A stretch of 64,000 bases of DNA from Sphingomonas sp. HITSZ_GF (GCF_029543155.1 NZ_JARQXA010000003.1:372001-436000); one strand, 5' to 3'. Positions 36,449 to 46,521 are shown, counted from the stretch's first letter. Made by a program: numbers and translations. The notes: generated by a model not told the origin, from the letters alone.

Positions 36449-38250
36449 CAGTGGCTGTCCCGCGGCACGCCGTATTTCTGCGCGATGCGCTGGTACTTCA
36501 CTGCGTTCTCGAACACCGCGCCGCCGTCGAACTGGCCGACCAGGTTGCGGTGGATCTCCTGCCACGGCGTCTGGCTCTCGGGCACATAGTCGATGGCGAG
36601 CGCGGCGCGGCGGCGCGCCAGCTCTTCCTCGTCCACCAGCATGTCCGCGGTGCGCTTCTTCAGGTCGATGCGGATGCGGTCGCCGGTCTGGACGATCGCC
36701 AGCCCGCCGCCCACCGCAGCCTCGGGCGCCGCGTTGAGGATCGAAGGACTGCCCGACGTGCCCGACTGGCGCCCGTCGCCCAGGCACGGCAGCGCATGCA
36801 CGCCTGCCTGGATCAGCGCCACCGGCGGGCGCATGTTCACCACTTCGGCGCCGCCCGGATAGCCGACCGGCCCCGCCCCGCGCATGATCAGGATCGAGCG
36901 CTCGTCGGCGCCCAGCGCAGGATCGTCGATCCGCTTGTGATAATCCTCGGGCCCGTCGAACACGATCGCCGTGCCCTCGAACATGCCGGGATGCGCGGGA
37001 TCGGAGAGATAGCGCCCGCGGAACTCCTCGGAGAGCACGCTGAGCTTCATCACCGCATTGTCGAACAGGTTGCCCGACAGCACGGTAAGGCCCGCGGCCT
37101 GCTTCAGCGGCGCATCGATCGGGAAGATCACATCGGCGTCCTGCGCGGTCGCGGTGCCGACATTCTCTTCCACGGTCTTGCCGTTGACGGTCAGCGCGCT
37201 GCCGTCGATCAGCCCGGCGCGGAGCAGCTGCCCCATCACCGCAGGCACGCCGCCGGCGCGGTAGAAGTCCTCGCCCAGATACTTCCCCGCCGGCTGCAGG
37301 TTCACCAGCAGCGGGATGTCCGCGCCATGCTCTTCCCAGTCGGCCAGGCTCAGCTCGACGCCGATATGGCGGGCGATGGCGTTGAGGTGGATCGGGGCGT
37401 TGGTCGAGCCACCAATCGCCGAGTTGACGCGGATCGCGTTGAGGAACGCCTGGCGCGTCAGCACGTCCGAAGGCTTGCGGTCGGCGCGCACCATTTCGAC
37501 GATCTGCACGCCGGTGTGATAGGCGCATTCGGCGCGGTCGCGGTACGGCGCCGGGATCGCCGCCGAACCGGGCAGCGACATGCCGAGCGCCTCGCACAGC
37601 GAGTTCATCGTCGTCGCGGTGCCCATCGTGTTGCACCAGCCGGTCGACGGCGCCGAGCTGGCGACCAGCTCGATGAAGCCCTTATAGTCGATCTCGCCGG
37701 CCGCGAGCATCTCGCGCGCCTTCCACACGATCGTGCCGGAGCCGGTGCGCTCGCCCTTGAACCAGCCGTTGAGCATCGGGCCGACCGACAGCGCGATCGC
37801 CGGGATGTTCACCGTGGCTGCGGCCATCAGGCAGGCCGGCGTGGTCTTGTCGCAGCCGATGGTCATGACGACGCCGTCCATCGGATAGCCGAAGATCGCC
37901 TCGACCAGGCTCAGATACTGGAGGTTGCGGTCGAGCCCCGCGGTCGGGCGCTTGCCGGTTTCCTGGATCGGATGGGTCGGGAATTCGAGCGCGATGCCGC
38001 CCGCGTCGCGGATGCCCTCGCGCACGCGCTTGGCGAGCTCGAGATGGTGGCGGTTGCACGGGGTCAGGTCGCTGCCGGTCTGGGCGATGCCGATGATCGG
38101 CCGGCCCGATTGCAGTTCTTCCAGGCTGATGCCGAAGTTGAGGTAGCGCTCGACATACAGCGCTGTCATGTCGGGGTTGGAGGGGTCGTCGAACCAGGCG
38201 CGCGACCGCAGATTGGCGCGCTTACCCTCGACTTCACCGCCCCCGGACAT
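36448..38250 (-). CDS. IlvD/Edd-family sugar-acid dehydratase
   Basis: 600 residues. Three Fe-S cysteines are visible at 65 (TPCNRHH), 133 (GCDKTTPA) and 206 ([11 protein letters not shown]), with the catalytic Ser/Lys region near SGSPSILN. It dehydrates an aldonate (galactonate, arabinonate or similar) to the 2-keto-3-deoxy acid; with DgoK/DgoA next door galactonate is the best guess, but members are promiscuous. GAGAGGG precedes the ATG at 38250; the frame above is not coding. It is the first gene of dehydratase-lactonase-epimerase-GH5-GH43. Confidence 0.92.
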   Translation of the reverse strand: MSGGGEVEGKRANLRSRAWFDDPSNPDMTALYVERYLNFGISLEELQSGRPIIGIAQTGSDLTPCNRHHLELAKRVREGIRDAGGIALEFPTHPIQETGKRPTAGLDRNLQYLSLVEAIFGYPMDGVVMTIGCDKTTPACLMAAATVNIPAIALSVGPMLNGWFKGERTGSGTIVWKAREMLAAGEIDYKGFIELVASSAPSTGWCNTMGTATTMNSLCEALGMSLPGSAAIPAPYRDRAECAYHTGVQIVEMVRADRKPSDVLTRQAFLNAIRVNSAIGGSTNAPIHLNAIARHIGVELSLADWEEHGADIPLLVNLQPAGKYLGEDFYRAGGVPAVMGQLLRAGLIDGSALTVNGKTVEENVGTATAQDADVIFPIDAPLKQAAGLTVLSGNLFDNAVMKLSVLSEEFRGRYLSDPAHPGMFEGTAIVFDGPEDYHKRIDDPALGADERSILIMRGAGPVGYPGGAEVVNMRPPVALIQAGVHALPCLGDGRQSGTSGSPSILNAAPEAAVGGGLAIVQTGDRIRIDLKKRTADMLVDEEELARRRAALAIDYVPESQTPWQEIHRNLVGQFDGGAVFENAVKYQRIAQKYGVPRDSH

Positions 38251-38340
38251 AGATACCCTCTCGCAAATACCAGCCGCTGTTCGCGGGCTCGTTCGAATAT
38301 GAGGCGTACTTGATAGAGCGGATCGCCGCGGATAGGAAGC

Positions 38341-38357
38341 ATATATATCGTATAAAA
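38341..38357. promoter_or_regulatory. Candidate operator in dehydratase/dehydrogenase divergent region
   Basis: ATATATATCGTATAAAA contains TATCGTAT (38346-38353), 16 nt upstream of the dehydrogenase start and 96 nt upstream of the dehydratase start. Confidence 0.5.
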
Positions 38358-38368
38358 GGGAGTTAAGG

Positions 38369-39289
38369 GTGCAAAGCTTTCGCCTGGGCCTGGTAGGCAT
38401 CGGAAAAATCGCGCGAGATCAGCATCTTCCGGCCATTGCCGGGAATGCGCGGTTCGAGCTTGCGGCGATCGCCAGCCGGCACGGGCGGGTCGATGGCGTG
38501 CCGAATTATCCCGATACGGCGGCGATGATCGCCGGGACGGAGCTCGATGCGGTTTCCTTCTGCACGCCGCCCGAGGGCCGCCACGATCTTGCCCGCATCG
38601 CGATCGCCGCCGGCAAGCATGTGATGCTCGAAAAGCCGCCCGCCGCGACGCTCTCGGAGATCGAGGCGCTGGCAGCGTTCGCCCGCGAGAAGAACGTTAC
38701 GCTCTACACCAGCTGGCATTCGCGCGAAGCCGCCGGCGTCGGTGCCGCCCGCGCCTGGCTCGCCCGCCGCGAAATCAAGGCGGTGCGCATCGACTGGCGC
38801 GAGGATATCCGCCGCTGGCACCCCGGCCAGGAATGGATCCTGGCGCCGGGCGGCTTCGGCGTGTTCGATCCGGGCATCAACGCGCTGTCGATCGCCACGG
38901 CGATCCTCCCTGCCCCGCTCTTCGTCGAGGCCGCGACGATGGACGTGCCCGCCGGCCGCGCCGGCCCGCTCGCCGCCGAGATGCAGCTGCGCTGCGGCGA
39001 CGCCAGGGGTCGCGCCTCGTTCGATTTCCTCCAGACCGGCCCGCAGACCTGGGACATCGAGGTCGATACCGATGCCGGCACGCTCAAGCTGTCGCTCGGC
39101 GGCAGCGTGCTCCAGCTGCCCGGCGAGGCCGAATGCACCGAGGCCGACCAGGAATATCCGCGCCTCTACGCCCGCTTCGCCGAGTTCATCGCCAACGGCA
39201 CCAGCGAAGTCGACGTCCGCCCGATGCGCCTCGTCGCCGACGCCTTCCTCCTCGCCGAACGCCGCGAGACCGAGGCGTTCGAATTCTGA
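38369..39289 (+). CDS. Gfo/Idh/MocA-family D-galactose / L-arabinose 1-dehydrogenase
   Basis: 306 residues. The Rossmann motif [79 protein letters not shown] and the end [21 protein letters not shown] follow closely what I recall of the Azospirillum L-arabinose 1-dehydrogenase, which also oxidises galactose. It converts the sugar to its lactone with NAD(P). GTG start with GGGAG upstream. Divergent from the dehydratase operon that carries the next steps. Confidence 0.9.
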   Translation: MQSFRLGLVGIGKIARDQHLPAIAGNARFELAAIASRHGRVDGVPNYPDTAAMIAGTELDAVSFCTPPEGRHDLARIAIAAGKHVMLEKPPAATLSEIEALAAFAREKNVTLYTSWHSREAAGVGAARAWLARREIKAVRIDWREDIRRWHPGQEWILAPGGFGVFDPGINALSIATAILPAPLFVEAATMDVPAGRAGPLAAEMQLRCGDARGRASFDFLQTGPQTWDIEVDTDAGTLKLSLGGSVLQLPGEAECTEADQEYPRLYARFAEFIANGTSEVDVRPMRLVADAFLLAERRETEAFEF

Positions 39290-39295
39290 CACTTG

Positions 39296-39413
39296 CCGTC
39301 ATCCCGGCGCAAGCCGCTCCCCGGCGCAAGCCGGGGTCCAGGGTTTCTCTGCCGCGTCGCTCGTGACCCTGGGCCCCGGCTTTCGCCGGGGAGCCTGAAA
39401 GGCCGGAGTGACG
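39296..39413. repeat. Compound inverted repeat of the CCGTCATCCCGGC family
   Basis: The outer ends (CCGTCATCCCGGC... and ...GCCGGAGTGACGG) are complementary with mismatches, and nested CCCCGGCGCAAGCCGGGG and CCCCGGCTTTCGCCGGGG hairpins lie inside. It begins six bases after the dehydrogenase stop. Confidence 0.75.
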
Positions 39414-39635
39414 GATAGAGTTGCAATGTAGGATTTCGCCTGCTTGGCTCCCCCGGCCGGGGCACACCCCGCCGCTCTTTCAAGCCGTAGGAAATGTAGG
39501 ACCAGTCCCGCGCAAGGATGTTGCGAGATGCAACGCGTTTCGCCGAACTGTGTCAACGCAAGCGCCGCGAAAATCCGCTCTTGGCGTGTACTTTGTGTCC
39601 TTTGACGAGTCGCCGCCGCGCGCGCTGTAGGACAA

Positions 39636-39667
39636 ACAAACGGGCCCCGGCACGGATGCCGGGGCCC
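39636..39667 (-). terminator. Terminator after the tandem GH43 gene
   Basis: On the minus strand an 11-bp perfect stem GGGCCCCGGCA / TGCCGGGGCCC (39642-39667) with a 4-nt loop is followed by GTTTGTTTG. It lies 42 nt beyond the stop codon of the gene ending at 39709. Confidence 0.75.
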
Positions 39668-39708
39668 AGTATCGAGCCGACGGAGATGGCTCGTTTGGAG
39701 TGCGGAAA

Positions 39709-41571
39709 TCAGCGCTCGATCTGCGGCACGCGGATGCTGTCCTCGCCGATCAGGATCGGCACCAGGCCGAAGTGCCGGCGCCAGGGCGCGGTCGTGTCGT
39801 TGCCGAACATCGTGTACCAGAAATGGCCCTGGGCATCGCGGAAGGCGGTGCCATGGCCGCCATGCGGCACCGCCAGGCGGCGCTTGCTGTACGGGCCCAT
39901 CAGCGTCTTCGAGGTGCCGTACATCATGTCATAGGTGCCGTCGGTGCGCAGTGGCCCGTTCCATTCGGCACCGGTCAGGAAATAGGTGCCGTTCACCTTG
40001 ATCAGGCCATTGCCCTCATAGCCGACATTCTCGCCGTCGGTGTCGACCAGGCGCTTCACCTCGCCCTCGAAGCCATCGCGCTTGGCGTTGAGCTTGCCGA
40101 TCCGGCCGCCGCCCCAGAGCAGGTAGAAGCCGCTCTCGTCCTCGAACGGGAAGGCGTCGATGCCCTCCACGGCATAGCTGGCGTGCGTGTTGACATAGGG
40201 GCCGATCGCCTTGCCGCTGGTCGATCTGAACAGCCAGGACTTGCCCCCCACCCCGCGCTCCATCACCGAGAAGGCGAGATAATAGGTCTTGTCCTTCGCC
40301 GACCAGTGGATCTCCGGCGCCCAGAGCTCTGCCACGTCCTTGAAGCTGTAGCCCAGCCCCTTCCAGTCGAAGATCATCTTCGACGGCGCCCAGCTCTTGA
40401 GATCAGTCGAGCGATAGAGCGTCACGCCGCCCTCGGGATACTGGAAGCCGAAGCCCTTCTGCGTGCCGACCAGATAATAGGCGCCGTCCCCGCCCATCAT
40501 CACCGAGGGGTCGCGCATCATCTCGGTCGTCACCAGCGCCTGGCGATCGGCGACGGCGCTGTTCTCGGTCAGCACCGACGCCGCCTGGCGGATGCGGCCG
40601 TCCTCGGCGCGCTCGAGCGGGACGAGACCGACCTGCTCGCAGAACATCGCGAAATCGTCCTCGCAGCGCGGGTTGTAGCTGGCGACCAGCTTGCCGTCCT
40701 TGGTGCGTATCACATTGCTCTGCCCGGCATGCGGCACGGCGAGCATGCGCTTGCTGAACGGGCCATAGGGCGTGGGGCCGGTCGCCATGTAGAGGTCGTC
40801 GGTGGCGGTGCGCATCCGGCCAGTCACTTCGCTGGCGGTGATCACATATTGGTCGCCGTCCTTGAACATCGAGGCGCCGGCCTTGCCGACGCGCAGCCGC
40901 ACCGGCCAGTCCTTGCCCGCGGGCGGATCGACCTTGAACAGCTCGGGATCGGGCTTGAGGAAGCGCGGTGCCTCGGCAAGCTTCGAGGCGTCCGCCGCCA
41001 CCTTGGCGATATAGGCCCCGCCCCACAGCAGATAGCTGGTGCCATCGGTGTCGATGAAGGACGAGACGTCGGCGACATCGCTCGCCAGGCACGGGCTCTC
41101 GGTGAAGCCCGCCTTCAGGTTGGCGAGCGAGCCACGGGCGATGTGCGCGCAGCCATTGTCGTTGGCGAAGGCGAGCTGGACCAGGTCGCCGCGGATCTGG
41201 ATGTCCGGCGCGACATAGCGGTGCTTGGCGCCGTGGACGACGCCGAGCGCGGTCCAGCTCTTGCCGTCATCGGCCGAGGACCAGAGCTGGATGCCGTCGC
41301 GGCGGCCGTCGCGGATCACCGTGCCGGTGACGAACCAGCGCCCGTCCGCCGCCTGCGCCACCGAGGCGTCGGTGATCGCATGTGCGGCGAAGAACGACTT
41401 CACCGGCATCGCATCCGGTGCCGGCATCACCGTCGCGTTGCGGTCCTGCGACGGGTGGTCGATGAAGATGTCGTCCGCCGGCGGGCGGTTTGCCGGCGCG
41501 GCCTGCTGGGCGAGCGCCGCAGCCGGGATGAGCGAAGTGGCGGCAAGCGCAGCGGCCAGGAAATGCTTCAC
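39709..41571 (-). CDS. Secreted tandem GH43-like protein
   Basis: 620 residues with signal peptide (HFLAAALAATSLIPAAALAQ). Two propeller modules are visible. The first spans ~60-330 (ITDASVAQAADGRWFVTGTV; YVAPDIQIRGDLVQLAF; SSFIDTDGTSYLLWGGAY). The second spans ~345-610 (MRDPSVMMGGDGAYYLVGTQ; LWAPEIHWSAKDKTYYLAFS; GIDAFPFEDESGFYLLWGGG; GYEGNGLIKVNGTYFLTGAEW), where the usual Asp/Asp/Glu positions look intact. The GTG at 41571 with GAGGA upstream is preferred over the longer frame. Twice the usual GH43 length. It follows the TonB receptor and probably trims the imported glycan. Confidence 0.85.
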   Translation of the reverse strand: MKHFLAAALAATSLIPAAALAQQAAPANRPPADDIFIDHPSQDRNATVMPAPDAMPVKSFFAAHAITDASVAQAADGRWFVTGTVIRDGRRDGIQLWSSADDGKSWTALGVVHGAKHRYVAPDIQIRGDLVQLAFANDNGCAHIARGSLANLKAGFTESPCLASDVADVSSFIDTDGTSYLLWGGAYIAKVAADASKLAEAPRFLKPDPELFKVDPPAGKDWPVRLRVGKAGASMFKDGDQYVITASEVTGRMRTATDDLYMATGPTPYGPFSKRMLAVPHAGQSNVIRTKDGKLVASYNPRCEDDFAMFCEQVGLVPLERAEDGRIRQAASVLTENSAVADRQALVTTEMMRDPSVMMGGDGAYYLVGTQKGFGFQYPEGGVTLYRSTDLKSWAPSKMIFDWKGLGYSFKDVAELWAPEIHWSAKDKTYYLAFSVMERGVGGKSWLFRSTSGKAIGPYVNTHASYAVEGIDAFPFEDESGFYLLWGGGRIGKLNAKRDGFEGEVKRLVDTDGENVGYEGNGLIKVNGTYFLTGAEWNGPLRTDGTYDMMYGTSKTLMGPYSKRRLAVPHGGHGTAFRDAQGHFWYTMFGNDTTAPWRRHFGLVPILIGEDSIRVPQIER

Positions 41572-41593
41572 GATGTCGTCCTCGTGTCGGTCG

Positions 41594-41645
41594 AAAAACA
41601 AGGGGCGGCGCCGCTCGGGAAGAAGCTTCCGTCGCGACGCCGCCC
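41594..41645 (-). terminator. Hairpin terminator after the TonB receptor gene
   Basis: Minus-strand stem GGGCGGCG...CGCCGCCC (41638-41645 with 41603-41610) encloses an inner GGAAGCTTCTTCC hairpin and is followed by TTGTTTTTCG. It would end or attenuate the receptor transcript before the tandem GH43 gene. Confidence 0.65.
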
Positions 41646-41671
41646 GGTACCTTAAGCTACGTCGTTCCGGA

Positions 41672-44422
41672 TCAGAACCGGACGCGGACGCCCGCACGAT
41701 AGACGCTCTCCAGGAAGCGCGTCTGCCATGCATAGACCTGACCCGCCGCGTTGAACGTGCGGTAGTTGCGATACACGCCGCCGAGCAGGTTGTTGACGTT
41801 GAAGCTCAGCGTGATGTTGTCGGTCGGCGAGAGCGTCGCCGCGAAGTCCGCCGTGCCGCGGCCATTGACCTTGATCGGCAACGTCGGGCCGAGCACGCCG
41901 GCACCCAGCGCCGGATCGACCACGCGGCCGTAGCTGTCGATGAAGTCGGTGCGGTAGTTGTACGACAGGCGGAGCGAGACGAACTTGTTCTCGTACCAGC
42001 CCGACACGTTGACCGTGTGCTTCGAGGTGCCGGCGACGCGCTGCATGCCCGGCAGGGTCGCAGCGAGGTCAGGCGCCAGCTCCGACTTCGCGTCGAGATA
42101 GGTGTAGTTCACCATGCCACCGAAGTTCGCCATCCAGTTCGGCAGCCACGGCGCGCGCAGGAAGCTGCGGACACCGGCCTCGAGGCCCTTGATCCGGCCC
42201 GCACCGCCATTGGTCGGCTGGCTGACGCGCAGGCGGCCGAACTCGGCATCGGTCACGTCGGTGGTGAACGTGTTGATGAAGCCGTTCACGTCCTTGTAGA
42301 AGCCGCCCAGCGTGATCGCGCCGCTGCGGGTGAAGTAATATTCCACCGACGCGTCATAGTTCTTCGACGTGGTCGGCTTCAGGTCCGGATTGCCCGAGCT
42401 TGCGCTGCGGATGCAGTCCGCGCCGTTCGGATCGGCGCAGGTGTTGCCCGTGGGCAGCGCGCCGATGGTGATCGTCGGGTTGAGCTGGCCGAAGCCCGGG
42501 CGCGTGCGCGTCTCGGTATAGGCCAGGCGCATCTGCAGCTTCGGATCGAGCTTGATGCGCATGCTGATGTTGGGGAGATAGTCTTCGGTGCTCGTCGACG
42601 TGGTGATCGGCGTGATCGTGGTCACGCTGCCCGTGGTCGAGCGGCGCAGGCCGTTGATCATCACGTCCGCCTTGGTGGCGCGAACGCCGAACAGGCCGTC
42701 GATCGGCACCCCGGCGATCTCGAAGGCGTAGCGCGCCTGCAGATAGCCGGTGTAGAGCTTCTCGTTGCTGGTGAAGGTCGGCGTGCCCCAGGCCGGATCG
42801 CCCTTCGCCAGGCCGGTCATGGTGCGCAGCGTGTCGAGATTGGCGACCAGGCTCTCACGGGTCGGCGAGAGCCAGGTGCGGATCGACGTGGCATCGTCGT
42901 TGCGGAAGCCGCTCGCCGCCGTCTGGATGTCGAGCATCGACGCCAGCACCGCATAGGTCTGGCCGGCCGGAGCCGCCGCGGTCGCCTGCGAATAGGTGTA
43001 GTTGTTCGCGTCGCGGTTCGAGAAGCGGATGCCCGCCTGCAGATTGGTGAGGCCGAAGCGATCGAGCTTGTAGTCGAGGTCCAGGCGGCCCTGCCAGCTC
43101 TCGCCATGGCCGCGGTTGCCGGTCTGGGTCAGACCGGTCCAGCGATAGTTGGCGGGATTGAACAGGTCGTAGTTGATGAAATTGACGGTGCCGCCGCCCA
43201 CGCCCTGTGCCGTGTCGAACTCGAAGTGGCGCGCCGGCGAGCTGGTCAACGTGTAGTTGAACGCGACGTTGCGGTTGATGAAGGTCGACTCGGTATAGGC
43301 GACATCACCGGTGATCTTCAGGCCATTGTTCTTCCAGATGAAGCCGCCGCCGGCCTGATAGGTATCGGTCGACTGGTCGTTGATCTGCTGCGCCCCGGTC
43401 GGCGCTGCGCCGGTCCCCGCCGCCGCATCGAAGCTCGCAGCCTGGTTGGTGCCCGGGATCAGCACGATGTTGCTCAGCGTGGCAAGATCGCCCGAGACGA
43501 CCTGGAGATTGTGGCCATCGCCCTTGCCGCGATAGCCCTGGAACAGGCCGTCGAGGTAGATTTCGAGCGTGTGGCTCGGGCGCCACTGGAAGGCCGCATC
43601 GACGTTCGGGCGCCAGCGGGTCGCCGAGCCATAGTCGGTGTTGACGAAGTTCGGATAGCGCAGCTGGGAGTAGCCGGCGATGTTGGTCCGGTTGCGGATA
43701 TCCTGCGCAACGGCGCGAGAGGAGTCGATGTACTTGGTGTCGGCGTAGGAACCCTCGATCAGGAAGCCCATTTCGCCCAGGCCAGTCTTCCAGCGCGTGC
43801 TGAACAGCCCGTTCGCCTCGACGCCCAGCCGCTGCGACTGGTACCAGTGCACGCCGCCGACATAGCCGGTGATGCGCGTGCCCTTGAAATCGAACGGCTT
43901 GCGCGACTTCACGTCAACCAGACCGGCAAGGCCCGCCTCGAGCAGATCGGCGCTGGCCGACTTATAGACGTCGATGCGCGCGATACTGTTCGACGGGAAG
44001 TCCTGCAGCTGGACGAAGCGCCCCTCCGCGGTGAACACTTCGCGGCCGTTATAGGTGGTGGCAAGATCCGGAAGGCCGCGAATGCGGACGCCCTGCGCCA
44101 CGCCGGCGTCACGCGTGACGGTGACGCCGGTGATGCGGGCGAGGGATTCGGAAGCCGTGACGTCGGGCAGCTTGCCGATGTCCTCTGCGACGACCGAATC
44201 GATGATCTGATCGGAATCCTGCTTGACCGACTGCGCGGACTCGAGGCTGCGACGGATACCGCTCACCACGATCTCGTTGGTGCCGGCAGGCGCTTCCTGC
44301 TCCTGCACGCCGATTTCAGTGGTGTCCGGAGCGGTATCCTGCGCCATCGCGGCAGCGGGAATCATCGCGAGTGCCGCAGCCGAGCTGGTTGCGAGCAGGA
44401 AATAACAATTGCGCTTAGTCAC
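41672..44422 (-). CDS. TonB-dependent receptor, Xanthomonas/Caulobacter sugar type
   Basis: 916 residues. Signal peptide (FLLATSSAAALAMIPAAAMAQ), TonB box region EIVVSGIRRSL, plug with QVKQDSDQIIDSVVAEDIGKLPD-like sequence, VTVTRDAGVAQGVRIRGL and DVYKSASADLLEAGLAGLVDV, then a large barrel with ETRTRPGFGQLNP and the C-terminal ESVYRAGVRVRF. These are the hallmarks of the TonB-Xanth-Caul family, which imports plant oligosaccharides. GTG start with GGGGAGG five bases upstream. It is the outer-membrane importer of the locus and divergent from the sulfatase. Confidence 0.93.
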   Translation of the reverse strand: MTKRNCYFLLATSSAAALAMIPAAAMAQDTAPDTTEIGVQEQEAPAGTNEIVVSGIRRSLESAQSVKQDSDQIIDSVVAEDIGKLPDVTASESLARITGVTVTRDAGVAQGVRIRGLPDLATTYNGREVFTAEGRFVQLQDFPSNSIARIDVYKSASADLLEAGLAGLVDVKSRKPFDFKGTRITGYVGGVHWYQSQRLGVEANGLFSTRWKTGLGEMGFLIEGSYADTKYIDSSRAVAQDIRNRTNIAGYSQLRYPNFVNTDYGSATRWRPNVDAAFQWRPSHTLEIYLDGLFQGYRGKGDGHNLQVVSGDLATLSNIVLIPGTNQAASFDAAAGTGAAPTGAQQINDQSTDTYQAGGGFIWKNNGLKITGDVAYTESTFINRNVAFNYTLTSSPARHFEFDTAQGVGGGTVNFINYDLFNPANYRWTGLTQTGNRGHGESWQGRLDLDYKLDRFGLTNLQAGIRFSNRDANNYTYSQATAAAPAGQTYAVLASMLDIQTAASGFRNDDATSIRTWLSPTRESLVANLDTLRTMTGLAKGDPAWGTPTFTSNEKLYTGYLQARYAFEIAGVPIDGLFGVRATKADVMINGLRRSTTGSVTTITPITTSTSTEDYLPNISMRIKLDPKLQMRLAYTETRTRPGFGQLNPTITIGALPTGNTCADPNGADCIRSASSGNPDLKPTTSKNYDASVEYYFTRSGAITLGGFYKDVNGFINTFTTDVTDAEFGRLRVSQPTNGGAGRIKGLEAGVRSFLRAPWLPNWMANFGGMVNYTYLDAKSELAPDLAATLPGMQRVAGTSKHTVNVSGWYENKFVSLRLSYNYRTDFIDSYGRVVDPALGAGVLGPTLPIKVNGRGTADFAATLSPTDNITLSFNVNNLLGGVYRNYRTFNAAGQVYAWQTRFLESVYRAGVRVRF

Positions 44423-44807
44423 TTAGCCTCCCCCATTCTTATTCTTTGGAACTTATCTATCGTAATTATCATACTAAATCTCTCCTGACAAGACGGTCCA
44501 TTCCGGATCGAATGACCGGTCACGGCTCCAGAGAGGTTGCGTTGGCTGGCCGGCGTCACCTCCGAGAGGCGACATCCCCACCGCTACCAGGCATCCCGCG
44601 CCAGGCGCGAGACCATTGATCCAGGCCGAAAAAACCTGGAACCTGATGCTCCCATGCCCCCGCGAGCCTGGGATCGATGCACGCCGCGACGACGCGCGGA
44701 TGCTTCTATCTGCCCGCCGGAATCGCACCGCCCAAACAAGCTTTGCTTGTGATACGATAAATAGTATTCCACGCCATCAAGCCGGCCAGAACAGCGAGGA
44801 GAGAGAC
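44423..44807. promoter_or_regulatory. Receptor/sulfatase divergent promoter region
   Basis: 385 bp without a gene. AT-rich stretches lie near both ends: TTATCTATCGTAATTATC (44453-44470) next to the receptor and ATACGATAAATAGTAT (44752-44767), an imperfect palindrome, 41 nt before the sulfatase. Both carry TATCGTAT-like cores and are candidate GntR operators. The middle is GC-rich with nothing recognisable. Confidence 0.55.
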
Positions 44808-46382
44808 GTGAAGGCAGCGATGACACGCCGTGGAATGTTGATGGCGAGCGCCGCCACGCTGGCCGCTCCGGGAGCCGCCTTTGCCGCGACGGTGCGCAAG
44901 CCCAACATCATCATCCTCTATGCTGACGACCTCGGCTATGGCGACCTGAGCTGCTACGGCTCGAAGACGATCCATACGCCGAACATCGACCGGCTGGCGG
45001 CGCGCGGCACGCGCTTCGTCAACGGTCACTCGCCCTCAGCCACCTGCACGCCCTCTCGATATGCACTGCTGACCGGCGACTATGCGTGGCGCGCCGATGG
45101 CGTGCAGATCCTGCCGGGCGACGCGCCGGCGCTGATCCGCCCGGGCAAGTTCACCCTGCCGACGATGCTGCGCAACGCCGGCTACACCACCGGCCTGGTC
45201 GGCAAATGGCATCTGGGCCTGGGCAGCGGCAAGGTCGACTGGAACGGCGACATCGCGCCGGGTCCGGTCGACATCGGCTTCGACTATGGCCTGTTCATGC
45301 CGGCGACGCTCGACCGCGTGCCGACGGTGCTGATCGAGAATCGCCGCGTGCTGAACCTCGACCCCGCCGACCCGATCGAGGTGAACTACCACGACAAGAT
45401 CGGCGACGAGCCGACCGGCTTCGACCATCCCGAGATGCTCAAGTTCGGCGCCGATCCCGAGCATTCGAACACGATCGTCAACGGCATCAGCCGCATCGGC
45501 TACATGACCGGGGGCAAGAAGGCGCGCTGGACCGACGAGGAGCTCAGCGACGTGCTGCTGGGCAAGGCCGTCGACTTCATCGGTCGCCAGAAGGGCAAGC
45601 CCTTCTTCCTCTATTACGCCGTCAACGAACCGCATGTGCCCCGCGCGCCGCACCCGCGCTTCGTCGGCAAATCGGGCCTGGGATCGCGCGGCGATTCGAT
45701 CCTGCAGCTGGACTGGACGGTGGGCGAGCTGATGCGCCAGCTCGAGAAGCTGGGCATCGCCGACGACACGCTGGTGGTGTTCAGCAGCGACAACGGCCCG
45801 ATCCTGTTCGACGGCTATCAGGACAAGGCCGTCGAGCTCGCCGGCAAGCATCGCCCGGCCGGGCCGTTCAGCAGCGGCAAGTACAGCATCTACGAGGGCG
45901 GCACCCGCGTGCCGATGATCGCCTGCTGGCCGGGCAAGGTGCGTGCCGGCAAAGTCTCGACCGCGATCATCGACCATGTCGACCTGCTCATCTCGCTGGC
46001 GAAGCTGGTCGGCGGATCGGTGCCGCACGACGCCGCGGTGGACAGCTTCGACATGCTCGCCCCGCTGCTCGGCGAGACCGATCACGGACGCGACTATGTG
46101 ATCGAGGATACCAAGCTGATGGTCACCACCGGCACCAAGGTGGCAGGGAGCGGCGCGCGCATCTTCGCGATCCGCGCCGGCGACTGGAAGCTGATCCGCG
46201 CCAGCGTGGAGCCGCACGAGTTCCACGGCAACGCGATCGGCACGCTGCCGGTCCACCAGCTCTACAACGTCGCCCGCGACCCCGGCGAAAAGGTCAACCT
46301 GGCCGAGAAGAACCCGGCAAGGACGGCGCGGATGGCGGCCTGGCTCGACAAGATCCAGCGCGACGGGCGCAGCCGGCCGTAG
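44808..46382 (+). CDS. Secreted formylglycine-type sulfatase
   Basis: 524 residues, with a Tat/Sec-like signal (TRRGMLMASAATLAAPGAAFA; Arg-Arg present). Metal ligands Asp40-Asp41 (IILYADDLGYGDLSCYG), active-site motif CTPSR with Cys80 as the formylglycine precursor (SATCTPSRYALLTG), VGKWHLG, and FSSDNGPILFDG for the second metal pair. Type I sulfatases remove sulfate esters from glycans. Formylglycine formation needs a maturase not seen in this window. GTG at 44808 has GAGGAG seven bases upstream; an ATG four codons later is possible. Its presence suggests a sulfated substrate. Confidence 0.9.
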   Translation: MKAAMTRRGMLMASAATLAAPGAAFAATVRKPNIIILYADDLGYGDLSCYGSKTIHTPNIDRLAARGTRFVNGHSPSATCTPSRYALLTGDYAWRADGVQILPGDAPALIRPGKFTLPTMLRNAGYTTGLVGKWHLGLGSGKVDWNGDIAPGPVDIGFDYGLFMPATLDRVPTVLIENRRVLNLDPADPIEVNYHDKIGDEPTGFDHPEMLKFGADPEHSNTIVNGISRIGYMTGGKKARWTDEELSDVLLGKAVDFIGRQKGKPFFLYYAVNEPHVPRAPHPRFVGKSGLGSRGDSILQLDWTVGELMRQLEKLGIADDTLVVFSSDNGPILFDGYQDKAVELAGKHRPAGPFSSGKYSIYEGGTRVPMIACWPGKVRAGKVSTAIIDHVDLLISLAKLVGGSVPHDAAVDSFDMLAPLLGETDHGRDYVIEDTKLMVTTGTKVAGSGARIFAIRAGDWKLIRASVEPHEFHGNAIGTLPVHQLYNVARDPGEKVNLAEKNPARTARMAAWLDKIQRDGRSRP

Positions 46383-46396
46383 CTCGCGGCGATAGG

Positions 46397-46471
46397 TCCC
46401 CGGCGAAAGCCGGGGCCCAGGATCACAAGCGAGCCGGCATAGAAGCCCTGGGCCCCGGCTTTCGCCGGGGA
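46397..46471. repeat. Perfect 25-bp inverted repeat after sulfatase gene
   Basis: Arms 46397-46421 and 46447-46471 are exact reverse complements (core CCCCGGCGAAAGCCGGGG), separated by 25 nt. Each arm can also fold alone. It lies 14 nt after the sulfatase stop and may stop transcription before the next gene. Confidence 0.8.
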
Positions 46472-46521
46472 GCAGCGACGCCTGGAACAAGCGCCACCAC
46501 TCATAGCTTGCCTTCCAGACC

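Larger units (their letters stand above)
39290..39708. other. 419-bp non-coding gap with repeats and a terminator
   Basis: It holds a compound repeat at 39296-39413, made of CCGTCATCCCGGCG- and CCCCGGC...GCCGGGG-type arms, and a terminator at 39636-39667. The part between (39420-39635) shows no credible gene or RNA. Confidence 0.6.

Noticed and set aside
36449..37636. N-terminal extension of the SMP-30 lactonase frame
   Set aside because: It lies antiparallel in composition to the dehydratase coding frame and has no domain; the lactonase motif begins right after the ATG at 36448.
41225..44488. Very long plus-strand open frame opposite the sugar TonB receptor
   Set aside because: Composition is Arg/Ala/Val/His-rich with no domain, and it mirrors a well-supported gene on the other strand; long antisense frames are usual at this GC content.
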